Source of the DNA: Rana temporaria
Lineage: Eukaryota > Chordata > Amphibia > Anura > Ranidae
DNA: 64,000 bases
NCBI RefSeq assembly: GCF_905171775.1
Contig: NC_053499.1
Coordinates: 29,379,026-29,443,025 of the forward strand
Reading direction: 5' to 3'
Shown here piece by piece: positions 45,405 to 56,563 of this stretch (positions within the stretch are counted from its first letter, which is position 1; each line of letters opens with the position of its first letter). A model generated the notes under the pieces. That model saw only the letters and a list, made by a program, of their open reading frames with translations. It did not search any database and was not told the DNA's origin. A program made the position numbers and the translations under genes.

Positions 45405-46392
45405 GCAGTGTTAAAAACATTTTAGTCGACTAAATGAATACTATTTTAGTCAACTAAAATATGTTTAAAACAATTGAGATGCCTAAAATACAACCAAAAA
45501 AAAAAAAATTGCATTTTAGTCAAAAGACTAAAATGGGACTAAAACTAAAATGTAATTTTATTCAAAAGACTAAAACTAAATTGAAATTTGACTTCAAAAT
45601 TAACATTGGTTTGTAGTGCATGTTTATACCTCAATACCATAAATAATAACATATGAGATTTTTCACTCCAGCAGTATATAATCAGTTTGGAAATTGTAGA
45701 GAAATGTTAACTAATGCATTACAATTTATTTACACCCATTTGATTTTAGAGAACTAAAATGAGTTTTAGTCAACTAAAATGTACTGGAGATTTAGTCGAC
45801 TAAATACGACTAAAACGAAAACAATTGCAGAAGACTAAAATGGGACTAAAGACGATCATGCCAAATCCCGCCCGACCAAAGCGCGGTGACGTACAACATG
45901 TACAACGGGACTATAAAGGGGAAGTTCCATTCAAATGGCGCCATCCTTTGGTCTGCTTTTGCTGATCCTCGTGTTAGTAAAAGTTTGTTGAGAGACAATT
46001 TGCGCTTTTCAGTCTTCGTGCTTTTCAGTCCATTACAGCGTGACGAATGTGCTATCTCCATTACGAACACTATTTTTACCAGAACGAGCGCTCCCGTCTC
46101 ATACTTGATTCTGAGTATGCATGTTTTTTTCCCCTCGGAAAAGCATACACACGAGCTGTTTTCGCAACGGGAAAAAGACCGCCGGGAATCACGACGGGAA
46201 AAAAGAGAGCTGGTTCTTTTTTTTTGGGGGGGGGGGGTTTCTCGTCGGGAAAACTGCTATGGGGCATACACACGGCCGGTTTTTCCGACAAAAAGCAAAC
46301 ATGGCAGTTTTCCCATCGGGAAAACCAGTCGCGTGTACGAGGCATAAGACTAAAACTTGATCGAAATTTGCTTCTAAAATTGCTCAGCTGTC
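45405..46392. mobile_element. TTTAGTCGACTAAA-rich element interrupted by a MITE
   Basis: Repeated ATTTTAGTCGACTAAAT and AGACTAAAATGGGACTAAA words flank a GTACACACG-type MITE (about 45855-46346) whose right end reads CGCGTGTACGAGGCA then TAA. TGCTCAG occurs next to both presumed outer ends (about 45402 and 46380), a possible 7-8-bp duplication. Confidence 0.5.
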
Positions 46393-47325
46393 GGTTAATT
46401 ACCAACACTCATTATTCCACAGTGCCTCACTTGGTGATCATTTCTTGTTCATTAGCTAGCCCCTTTAAACTGCCTGGTTCATTTCTCCCATGCCTTCGCC
46501 TTGGTTAACATATCTGAAGAGTCTCTCCTGTTAAAGACTTGCCTGGCTGACATCCCTTCTGGTTCCTGATCCTGTTTGCTGATCTCTGGATTACTGATTT
46601 ACTGGCTTGCACTGACTACGCAATTTGATTACCGAACCCTGGCTATGTTTGGACTATGTTTACTATTTGTACCATTTTTTCCACTATATTAAAAAGGTGG
46701 GATTATTACTGCATTTTCTGTCTCTGTCTGATTCAAGGTTCCTGACAAAGTAACACAGAAGCCTGTTTATGTAACATATGCGAATGGGTTTGCTGAAACT
46801 GCTCTAATCAGCTCCAGGCTGGAGGTCTACTTTCACACAACTTCTGTTGCTTTCTAGTCCTAAAATGTGTCTGTTATGATTATCTTCAGTCATGATCCAT
46901 CCACATCTCATTTTACACAGCCAAGTAGAAACTTTGGTGTAATCATAGATGCGATATGAAAGTTCATTCATGCATTTAGCATTCTTTCTGTGTGTCAGAA
47001 GTAGTTAGAAACACTGATTTATATCGAGGCACATTCAGCCTGTATTTAAATAACTCCTCAAAGATATATATATATATTGGTCTGACATGGTATTACTGAG
47101 TGGGCCTGGACCATAAAAAATAAGATGTGCTCAACTCTTTATGAGGGGAACTAGTAAAGAGGTCCCTGTAACCCCTTACCAATGCACCCAACTGGTGACA
47201 CCATTATATTAACAAATTTATATAGTTTAGTCAACGGGGAATAACAGCTCTTTCTTTTACCAGTTAATGTCAAAATTCACACCACCATCAATCAAATTAG
47301 ATATAAACTCCACTGGAAGCCCTCA
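46393..47325. other. Intron sequence, unassigned
   Basis: No exon or recognised repeat. Confidence 0.35.
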
Positions 47326-47724
47326 AGCCTAGTACACACAATAAGAATATTGGACAAATGATCGTCCATTATTTTTGCATGCTAGTCTCATATCAAAAAC
47401 GAATAAGTTACAAAAGTTACGGAAATTCAAGTATAACAGAATACAACTTCAGAAGCGACATAACGCTTTGTATTGTATTTTAATGTATTCTTTCGTTTTC
47501 AAGCATGTGTGGTCTTGGTTACACAAGTTTTTTTTTTGTACAAATACTATACTAATTACATGAAAGTGTTCATTCTGGTATCGTACGAGAAATGTTTTTG
47601 TGTTTGTCCCTGCAAATATTTTTGCATAAAATGTAATGATCCGCTTTCGAAAGCTGTGTACTAATGATCAGATTATCGGACAATCGCTCAGAAAGTGATA
47701 TTTTCTCATCCTGTGTACTAGGCA
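47326..47724. mobile_element. MITE with AGTACACAC ends
   Basis: Ends AGCCTAGTACACACAATAAG and CATCCTGTGTACTAGGCA are inverted. The flanking triplets TCA and TTA are not identical, so the duplication is imperfect. Confidence 0.55.
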
Positions 47725-48534
47725 TTACTCTCTAACTCAAGGTCAGAGAATAAAGCAGTGGGTAGTGACACACTGACACAAACGATGGGGTACTATTCAT
47801 TCTGCTGACACCACCTATGGTGTACTATTCCTTCCCCTGATGTCAAGGATACACTGTTTACTCCCATTGATGCCGGGACAATTCCTACTTCCACTGGCCA
47901 CATTCCGCCCCCTACAGTCTGAATGACAGTAAACTGGCCCTTTGTTTAGAAAGTTTGGAGAGTTTGGAGACCCTGTCCTGGGGCATTAGAGAAATATTTT
48001 GGGATTGAGTTTTCTTTATGATTCATTTTTACATACTGTATCTTTATGTAAGTTACCTGGTTAAAAATATAAAGTAGTTACATAGTTAAATGGAACTAAA
48101 TTCCACGAAATAAGGATGAGCATGGCACACTTATATCACAAAGTGCCCTCCTGCAGTGGTCACGGGTCCAGGACCCAGGCACCGCTCCACCTGATGATGC
48201 CGTCATCTCCATTGTTGCTTCATCCAGGTCCTGCCCCAATGCTCCTCCACCATTATATTGACACTGGCAGGATGCTCTATTCTCAGCGCATATTCACGGT
48301 TTTGATGTTGGAATGTCTGATTGTGTGTACACAGCATTAGAGAAAAATTGCTAAGAGCAGGGAGGGGGGGGGTAGCTTTTGTCAAAACAGACTTTGCATA
48401 AATTATTTGCCAAAAAATAAAAAAATTCTAGCAATTTTACAAGGCAGAACTATAGTTATGCGTTCACTTAAAAAAAGACACATGTCCTCCAAGTCCAACC
48501 AAACCAATTTTTTTTAATTAAAACCCCTACTTCC
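47725..48534. other. Intron sequence, unassigned
   Basis: Contains a short relic GATTGTGTGTACACAGCATTA near 48320. No exon. Confidence 0.35.
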
Positions 48535-48537
48535 TAA

Positions 48538-48796
48538 TGCCGCGTACACACGATCTGAAATTCCGACAAGAAAACCGTGGATTTTCTTCCGATGGAATGT
48601 TGGCTCAAACTTATGTTGCATACACTAGCTCACACAAAATTCCAACCGTCAAGAACGCGGTGACGTACAACACTACAACGAGCCGAGAAAAATGAAGTCC
48701 AATGATTCCGAGCAGGGTTAGGGGGTTATGGTTAGGGTCAGGGTCCAGGGACCCGGACTTTTTCCAGTCGGAAATCCTGGCCGCTTGTATGGGGCA
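48538..48796. mobile_element. TAA-flanked MITE, GTACACACGATC family, copy 4 (short)
   Basis: Ends TGCCGCGTACACACGATC and CCGCTTGTATGGGGCA with TAA at 48535-48537 and 48797-48799. Internally deleted compared with copy 1. Confidence 0.75.
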
Positions 48797-48799
48797 TAA

Positions 48800-49050
48800 G
48801 GGAAAACAATTCCATCCTGATCCCACAAAGGTGATTGGGTACTCCTGGATTAGCAATCTAAAATACTGTTTTATAAATATTATTAGCCAGTTATTGTATA
48901 TTTTGTGCATTTAGAAACACATCCAGCCCCTTTTGAAGAGCAATCTATAGAGTTAGCTAAAACTAGATCTTGTGGAAGACTAATCCACCAGTTTCAGAGC
49001 TTTTACTGTAAATAAGCCTTTTGTAAAGGTTATCTGTACTTACAGTTCCC
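48800..49050. repeat. Fragment of a dispersed repeat shared with 59090-59845
   Basis: CTAAAACTAGATCTTGTGGAAGACTAATCCACC corresponds to the AGATCTTGGGGGATCTTTCCACC region of the longer copy. Family not identified. Confidence 0.4.
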
Positions 49051-49830
49051 TTACAAAGTCTCACAAACAATTGTTGATGCTGCCAATTAAGTCCAGCTCA
49101 TGCAGCTTCCTGTGATGATGTGGCAACAATACTGCACTGCTCCCGAACGGTACAGTTGCCATCCTTGTATAGGCTGTGCCTGCACTATATGTGGATAGGA
49201 AGACATTGCAGGAGGTGTGGCTATTAACATTGTCACTATTGATTCACAAGCTGGTAGCTTGTTCATCAGCGCCTGGCCACACCTAGTCCTGCCCACTGCT
49301 TTTTGGATTGGCATACAGGCAGTCAAACATTTTCGTTGTGAACACCTACCTACAAACGGAGGCGGCATGATGTCACTGCTGGCCAATTACCCTCCACACT
49401 GGTCCCTGATACTGCCGAGCAGCCATCTTGCAAGTTGCAGCACCGGACACATCCCACACTGCAGTACTGCATGGCCACAAGAGCTCCAACTAAAACAATT
49501 GCACGAGCGGAAGCTCCCAGAACATCCCACATCCCTGCACAGGCTGGAGTTACACTTAAAAATGTACTTTTCCATCTTACAAACAAATTCAACTTAAGAA
49601 CAAACCCACAGTCCCCTATTTTGTTCGTAACCCGGGCACCGCCTGTAACTGATTCTGTTAGTGAGATCCTCCCACTGTAAGCTGCAGTGCCTGGCAGGGG
49701 AAACATGTGAGACACAAATGGAGGATTTGGTGCAGTCAAGAGAAAGGAAGTTTTGTTACAATACATATGAGGCGTGTGCATCCCTTAGTAACTGGGGCAT
49801 GTTTAGACTGTCACGGGAATCTTTAGATGT
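49051..49830. other. Intron sequence, unassigned
   Basis: Several overlapping frames on both strands but no recognised product. Repeat-derived sequence is likely. Confidence 0.3.
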
Positions 49831-49831
49831 A

Positions 49832-50679
49832 CACTATATTACCAAAAGTATTGGGACACCTGCCTTTACACGCACATGAACTTTAATGGCATTCCAGTCT
49901 TAGTCTGTAGGGTTCAATATTGAGTTGGCCCTCCCTTTGCAGCTTCAACAGTTTCAACTCTTCTGGGAAGGCTGTCCACAATGTATAGGAGTGTGTCTAT
50001 GGGAATGTTTGACCATTCTTCCAGAAGCGCATTTGTGAGGTCAGGCACTGATGTTGGGGGAAAAGGCCTGGCTCGCAGTCAAATTCCTCCACCCCAAACT
50101 CACTCATCCATGTCTTTATGGACTTTGCTTTGTGCACTGGTGCACATGTTGGAACAGGAACGGGCCTTTCCAAACTGTTCCCACAAAGTTGAGAGCATGA
50201 AATTGTCCAAAATGTCTTGGTATGTTGATGTCGTAAGAGTTAAGGGACTAAGGGGCCAAGACCAAGCCCTGAAGAAGAACCCAATACCATAATCCCCACC
50301 CTGCACATAATTCCCCCCAAGCAATGTCCATAAACACATGGGTGAGCAAGTTTGGGGTTGAGGAACAAGAATGGCCTGCTCAGAGTCCTGACCTCAACCG
50401 GATAGAACACCTTTGGGATGAATTAGAGCAGAGACCACAGGCCAGGCCTTCTTGTCCAACAGCAGTGCCTGACTACACAAATGCGCTTCTGGAAGAATGG
50501 TCAAACATTCCCATAGACACTCCTAAACCTTGCGAACAGCCTTCCCAGAAGAGTTGAAGCTGTTAAAGCTGCAAAGGGTGGGCCAACTCAATATTGAACC
50601 CTACGGACTGAGATTGGGATGCCATTAAAGTTCATGCGCGTGTAAAGGCAGGAATCCCAATACTTTTGGTAATATAGTG
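49832..50679 (+). mobile_element. Tc1/mariner-type element with long terminal inverted repeats
   Basis: The ends CACTATATTACCAAAAGTAT and its complement start inverted repeats of about 200 bp (49832-50030 and 50480-50679). The TA target is present on the left only, with a TG microsatellite on the right. The plus-strand remnant 50324-50557 carries the transposase C-terminus WPAQSPDLNRIEHLWDELEQ. It keeps the glutamate of the DDE triad but has lost the two aspartate regions. Confidence 0.85.
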
Positions 50680-50838
50680 TGTGTGTGTGTATATATATAG
50701 AACAACTTTGCTACGAGCATATAACATTAGAACTGACTGGGGAGAGGGATAGAAAGTGAGTCTGATATTCTCAACATTTGCGTGATGCTTTATTCATGTA
50801 TTAGGCAAGCAAAAAATGCAAGCTTCATACAATCTTAC

Positions 50839-51183
50839 CGGTCTGGGAAGGCTATACTGATACATCTCAGGCCCATACGTTGGCACCCACTGCATCCGAG
50901 GTCGAGACATTGTGCCAGGAGCACTAGTGACAACTTCTGAATAGGGCATATGCTGCGCTGAAGCATATGGATCTGCTTGTCGCTTGGGTCCTCCGTGCCC
51001 CGCAGATGCCAGGCTGAACGCCTCTTCTAGCAGCATGTGCATCTGCTGCCTGACTTCATCAATCGAAGGCTGAGAGCTCAGCGTAGATGTCTCAGAATGA
51101 CCTTTCCCTTGACGAGATTTAATATACGTTCTGGCTTGTTTTACCCGATCGATATTCGTTTCTTCAATAATTTCAGGTTCGGT
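50839..51183 (-). CDS. KIAA1549/KIAA1549L: Coding exon 2 in window, KIAA1549-family protein
   Basis: This 345-nt exon encodes exactly 115 codons, phase 0 at both ends. The acceptor is TTACTTAG just upstream (51184 onward) and the donor is GTAAG at 50834-50838. It begins TEPEIIEETNIDRV, directly continuing SGYD of the previous exon. It carries the family hallmark IDEVRQQMHMLLEEAFSLAS, predicted to be an amphipathic helix, at exon residues 41-60, and then PYSEVVTSAPGTMSRPR and MYQYSLPRP. In the family this is cytoplasmic tail with no named enzymatic domain. It is the most strongly conserved-looking exon in the window and anchors the gene call. A small TTA-flanked MITE (51382-51757) sits only about 200 bp upstream of the acceptor. 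A 115-codon exon uninterrupted by stops argues for a functional gene, not a retrocopy. Confidence 0.95.
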
Positions 51184-51381
51184 CTAAGTAAGAAAAATGA
51201 CACATATTATGCTGCAGTAGATTTAAATTATGACACCATTAAAGGCAAACTCCACTTTTGCTGAAAAAATGTATATGGCATAAATAACTGATACACCAGT
51301 CATTCTGTAATTTGATATTGTAATTTAAATTTACAAAAAAAAAAATCAAATGTTGCAATATATTTTAAACCTGGAGGCTTA
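51184..51381. other. Short intron segment upstream of exon 2
   Basis: Polypyrimidine/branch region of the 51183 acceptor. No repeat recognised. Confidence 0.4.
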
Positions 51382-51757
51382 TGCCTCGTACACACGTCCG
51401 GGTTTCCCGACTGGAAAACTGCGAGGAGAGCTTTTGGTCGGGAATCCCGGCCGTGTGTATGCTCCTAGCAGTTTTTCCGACGGGAAAACTGGCCAAAAAC
51501 CGCCGGACAAAAAAAGAGAACCAGCTCTCTTTTTTCCCACCGGGATTCCCGGCAGACCTTTTCCCGGAAGTTTTTGGCAGTTTTCCTATGGGAAAAACTG
51601 CGAAGGAGCACACAGTCGGGATTCCCGACCAAAGCACTCATCGGAGTTTTCCCAACGGGAAAACCTCTTGTGTGTACAGGGGAAAAGTTACCGAGCAGGT
51701 TCTCGGTTTTCTCACCGGGATTTCCGACGGATCATTTCCCGTCGTGTGTACGAGGCA
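51382..51757. mobile_element. TTA-flanked MITE, GTACACACG family, copy 5
   Basis: Ends TGCCTCGTACACACGTCC and GTCGTGTGTACGAGGCA, with TTA at 51379-51381 and 51758-51760. Many internal TTTTCCCGACGGGAAAA-type palindromes produce spurious frames on both strands. Confidence 0.85.
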
Positions 51758-52810
51758 TTAGAATGAACTGAGAGGGTTTTTTTTAAAAAGGTGTTTATTT
51801 TTGGTTTGCATAAAGTTTACATGGATGTAGCAAACTGCCAGGACACACATGAAAAAGCTGACTGATTTCACCCTAAAGCTGAACTCCAGGATCATGAAAC
51901 ATCCTTAATAACTGATCGTTTAGGTCTAGGGGACTTAGTAAATCAATTTTACTTAGCCAGCCCTCCGCTACTGCAGGCTCCTCCACACTGCTAGATGAGT
52001 CCCTGCAGCCTCTTCCCATTTGCACTTCGGTGGTCTGACCTCATTAAGACTAATGAGTGGTCCATACGCTAAGGAACAGTCCACCATTGGAGCACAAGGT
52101 GCAGCCATTTGCTGGGGGATTTGAGGATCAGGGTAAGTAAAACTGCTTTTATTGTCCCTTAGACCAGTAAGTCTCAACCACTGGGCCATATACTGCTGCC
52201 AGGCTGCAGCCTCCCTCCCAGTGGACTTCCAGAAAGCTGCATATCTCCTAATCTCCAACAGTGTCTTCCAGCTACCATAGGGCCCTCCAACCTTTCATAG
52301 TGGACTGCAGTGCCCCTCAGCTCCAATAATGCCCCCTAACCGCCCATAACGAGAAGTAATGACCACGTCATCCATAAACTCGACTCAAGCCTTTGTATAC
52401 TTTATTATTTTATGCAATTGATGGTGATGTATGTGCCAATATTTTTTACTATGTATTAATAAACTTTATATTTTTGTACCTAATTAACCTAGTATCTGAG
52501 TTTGCCCTTAAAATTCCAAAGTACTCTCCAATCTCCAACCTTGCACAGAGCCAATCAGCCCTCTGCAGTGCCCCCCAGTCTTCTGCACAGCCTCCAGCCC
52601 CCCCGTAGTGTCCCCAATCTCCAACAGTATCCCACACTACCCTCAAACTTTGCACAGTGCTCCATCCCTTGCAGCTTCCTGCAATGTCCCACACAGTGCC
52701 CTTGCAAAATCCCTAGCTTCCTGGAAAGACCACCAGCCCTCTCCAGAGACCCATACACCACAGTTTCTTTCAGCCCCCTCCAGAAACCTCATTCCCTACA
52801 GAGCCACTAA
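51758..52810. other. Intron with a degenerate C-rich repeat
   Basis: At about 52250-52800, imperfect units around CTCCAACAGTGTCCC recur, an old minisatellite-like stretch. Frames here are artefacts. Confidence 0.45.
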
Positions 52811-53130
52811 TGCCTAGTACACACGATTGGAAAATTGGATGAAAAATACGGCATTCAAAGTGATGCCTGGTACACACTATCGGCATTTCCGATTGAAAAA
52901 GTCAGACGGACTTTTTTCATCGGATATTCCGATCGTGTGTAGCCCCATCGGAGTTCTTTCATCGGAAATTCCGATGAATTCCATCGGAGTTTAGATATAG
53001 AACAGATGAGATTTGGCCGGGCCAAAGCCTGAACGCGGCATCATTGTCCAATAATCTAATCGTTAGTACACAGTTAATGTGAAATTATCCGAAGGGACAA
53101 ACACGACAAAGTTTCTTGTACGACGACAGA
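52811..53130. mobile_element. Truncated MITE, GTACACACGATC family
   Basis: Starts TGCCTAGTACACACGATTGG after a TAA. A second start TGCCTGGTACACACTATCGG lies 54 bp further in. No right end was found. Confidence 0.6.
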
Positions 53131-53944
53131 GCAAATGATTTTTGTTTAATTAGTACATTATTCATCTGAAAAAAAAATAAGAAGACCAACACCATGCAAG
53201 CTCAGAAACGTCAGAATACATTACAATACAATACAACACAGTACATCACTTGCGAAGTTGTATTCTGTCATACAAGAATTTTTCCAACTTTAGTAAGTAC
53301 ACAACAATAAATCTACGGGTAAACAGAAACCACTTTAAATGCTTACACAAGGATATATTAATTCAACACAAATCAGCTACCAGATACTGTACATAAACAT
53401 CTTTTTGAAGTAGATATATAACAAGGACAGAGGCTGTAGGCAGAACAATTTCAGTTCCACTAGATTTTAGTTAGGGGTATCAGAGTAAAGGGGGCTGAAT
53501 ACAAATGCACGTCACACTATTCAGATATTTGTAAAAAAAAAATTGAAAAACATATATCATTTTCCTTCCACTTCACAATTATGTGGCACTTTGTGTTGGT
53601 CTATCACGTAAAATTCCAATAAAATACATTTGCTTTTTTGGTTGTAACATGACAAAATGTGGAAAATTTCAAGACGTGTGAAATACTTTTTCAAGGCACT
53701 GCAATTACATTTCTGTCAGCCAGTGAAATGTTGCCATTTCACTGCTGTCTGGTGGCTGCAAGATTTCCACACTTGTGTAGAATACCAGCTCCCCTTCTAC
53801 CTGCTATGGTTTCGCCCACCAGTTCATACATCGCTACAGGAAGTATGAGCCAGCCGGAAGAACCACGGCATGCGGCAGGGGAGATGGTATTCCATGCATC
53901 TAAAATGTAGAATACTTGCAGCAGGTAGGAAGCAGCAGTGATAT
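53131..53944. other. Intron sequence, unassigned
   Basis: No exon or clear repeat. Confidence 0.35.
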
Positions 53945-53948
53945 TTAA

Positions 53949-54878
53949 AGTGGTTGGAAACCCTTTACAACCACTTTAAACTACAGGCAAGCCTATTATT
54001 AGGCTTACCTGTAGCTGCACTGGATATCTCCTAAACCTGCATGGTTTAGGAGATATCTCTGTATTTGCATGTGCCAACGTCATGCGGCACATGCGCACTT
54101 AAGCCCAGGGATGGACTGGCCATTGGGACTACAGGGAGTTTCCCAGTGGGCCGATGGCTCAGTGGGCCGGCTTCAGTGACAGCGGACCGCCGCCCCCTCC
54201 GCTCCTCTGTCTCTCCCTTCCCGCAGCGCTTACCTGGGGGGGACAGAGAAGCATGGGGGAGGGGACAGATGGCTGACTCAACAGCTATGGCCTGGGAGTT
54301 TCTCACTTCTGCCTAATCTTGTCCCATAAGGGGGAGCACCGAACTGATTCTTTGCCCCGGGTGAAATAATGTCTAGCTTCCCCACTGGTACTGCCGATAA
54401 GAGTACCAGTATCTAATAAAGTAGAACGGCTAGTGGCTAGTGAAGGGGGAGAGGGGGTTTGGGTGGCCGGGGGGGGGGGGGGGTGCGGGAGTTGTCCGGA
54501 CGCCATGGGAGAGACGTGTCAAAGTGGGCCAGTCTGGGTGAAGTCCAGGGCCAAATTTTTGTCCCAGTCCAGCCCTGCTTAAGCCAAATGAAGCAATAGC
54601 ACGTACGTGCCGTTGCTTCAGTTGTACTGAGCCGTTCCCGCGCATGCACGGGAGTGACGTCATCGCGGCTCCGGTCAATCACAGCACCGGAGCAGGACAT
54701 CTATTCCGAAAATAACCCCTGGGATAGATGTCGCCGGCCAGAGGGGGAGACGACGACGGCTGCTGGGGCTTCGTTGTCGGGTAAGTAATTCATAATGAGT
54801 TAGTATGCATACTAGCTCATTGTGCCTTTATCTTGCAGGTTGTTTTTTTGTTTTTTTTTCAGGAGGGTTTACAACCAC
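53949..54878. mobile_element. TTAA-flanked MITE split by a hAT MITE
   Basis: Ends AGTGGTTGGAAACC and GGGTTTACAACCACT, with TTAA at 53945-53948 and 54879-54882. Internal pairs such as GGCTTACCTGTAG and ATACTAGCTCATT resemble the element at 7086-7545. Interrupted at 54106-54577. Confidence 0.75.
54106..54577. mobile_element. hAT-type MITE nested in the TTAA MITE
   Basis: Ends CAGGGATGGACTGGCC and CCAGTCCAGCCCTG. Perfect 8-bp duplication CTTAAGCC at 54098-54105 and 54578-54585. Confidence 0.92.
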
Positions 54879-54882
54879 TTTA

Positions 54883-55675
54883 ACACAGCTTTAAAAACAA
54901 AGCTTGATAATATCCTGTGGTAGTGTCATTATTTATTTACCTATAATACTGTTATCTTCTCACAGCGCCTATCCATAATCTGACTATAACAAGTTGAATG
55001 TTGCTTAGAGGAAAGGGATTACTGTGACATCATAGGATATACAGAAATGTTATCCATAGTCAAAACTGGTTAATATTAAACATGGTGGTTCTCTGCTGGG
55101 CACAATTATTTATGAAAAAACTTCCCGTTCCTTTAGGTCCACTAATGATTAGAACTTGTATTGAATAATCCTACAAAGCAGATGAATTCCCCTGGGCTTT
55201 GGCGTGGAACAGGACACACAAGAAAATGAACATATGACGATATCAACTGTTGCAGATGCCACTAATGGGTTAAACTCTTATTCACTCTCGGGCCGTCTGC
55301 GGCTTTTCTCCACCACACATTGATTTTTTTTTTTCCACAGGGAAATTATCAAGCGACAGTTTTGACAATCACTGCATTTCAATGAGGATTTATAGTAGTC
55401 TGTTCATTTTTCCTGTCTTGTCATTTCAGTATGACAGCTACAGCAAGTTCATATACATATGGCAATAAAAAATACACCTAATCATAAATTGTTTGCTGAA
55501 TCCTATTTTACACTACCTACCTATTGCTCCCTGGAGTCAGATTTTGTGCTGCACAGGTGCTAGATCAGCATCTATAGAAGGGTGAAGCTCAAACCATGAT
55601 CCACCATCACACTCTACATCAGGGCTATTTATTCTTCATTTTTTTACAAGCACAGTTTTTTTCTTCATTTTATAT
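54883..55675. other. Intron sequence, unassigned
   Basis: No exon between 51183 and 62406 is needed by the phases, and none was recognised here. Confidence 0.35.
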
Positions 55676-55683
55676 GTTATATG

Positions 55684-56563
55684 TTTTCCATCGGAAATTC
55701 CGACCGTGTGTATGCCCATCTGAGTTTTTCCATCGGATATTCCGAGGAATTCGGTCGAAGTTTACATAGAGAACAATGCGGTAGATTCACATACCTTTTG
55801 CGGCGGCGTATCTCCAGATACCCCGCTGTAATTTGAATTCCGAGCCCGCGTAGCCTTACGCCGATTCACAAAGGCAGTTAAGCTGAAAAAATAGGCTTCC
55901 TCCACCGACGTAACTTGATTGCGGCGGCGTAGAATTGTGTGCAATATAACTTTGTCGGCGTAGAATATGCTAATTTCCTAGATATGCCGATTCACAAACG
56001 TACGTGCGCCCGGCATTCGTTTTTTACGTCGTTTGCGTTAAGGCTTTTTCGGCATAAGGCTGCTCCTGCTATTAGGAGGCGCAGCCAATGTTAAGTATGG
56101 ACGTCGCTCCCGCTTCGAAATTTGAATTATTTACGTCGTTTGCGTAAGTAGTTCGCGAATAGGGCTGGACGTAATTTACGTTCACGTCGAAACCAATACG
56201 TCGTTACGCCGTACTTGGAAGCAATGCACACTGGGATATGTACACGGACGGCGCATTCGCCGTTCGTAAATCACGTCAGGTCATCACATATTACCATAAA
56301 ACATGCCCCCCCTTCCCCATTTGAATGACGCACGCTTACGCCGGCCCCATTTACGCTATGCCGCCGCGACTTACGGAGCAAGTGCTTTGTGAATACTGCA
56401 CTTGCTCCTGTAAGTTGCGGAGGCGTAGCGTAAATACACTACGCTGTGCCGCCGTAACTTATAGCGTAGCTACCTGAATCTACCCCAATGTTCTCTTTTC
56501 ATCCGATGGAATTCCTTCGAAATTACGATGTGAGTCTGGTCGGGCTAAGTGAGGAGTGAGACG
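55684..56563. mobile_element. GTACACACGATC-family MITE remnant hit by a CpG-rich MITE
   Basis: TTTCCATCGGAAATTCCGAC at the left and TTTCATCCGATGGAATTCC at 56497 onward are two parts of one MITE separated by the insertion at 55778-56486. It is truncated on the right by Tc1 sequence starting near 56564. Confidence 0.55.
55778..56486. mobile_element. CpG-rich Harbinger-like MITE, copy 6
   Basis: Ends GCGGTAGATTCACATACC and CTGAATCTACCCC. AAT lies at 55775-55777 and 56487-56489. Related to copy 5 by its CTTACGGAGCAAGTGCTTTG block. Confidence 0.8.

Noticed and set aside
46047..46508. Two overlapping 153-codon plus-strand proteins
   Set aside because: They read through the MITE interior with a G-run, and no family resemblance was seen.
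48714..48750. Interstitial telomere repeat (GGGTTAGGG-like)
   Set aside because: Only two or three imperfect units, which fits chance inside a MITE.
51365..51771. Several overlapping 60-140-codon frames on both strands
   Set aside because: They are produced by TTTTCCCGACGGGAAAA-type palindromes within a TTA-flanked MITE.
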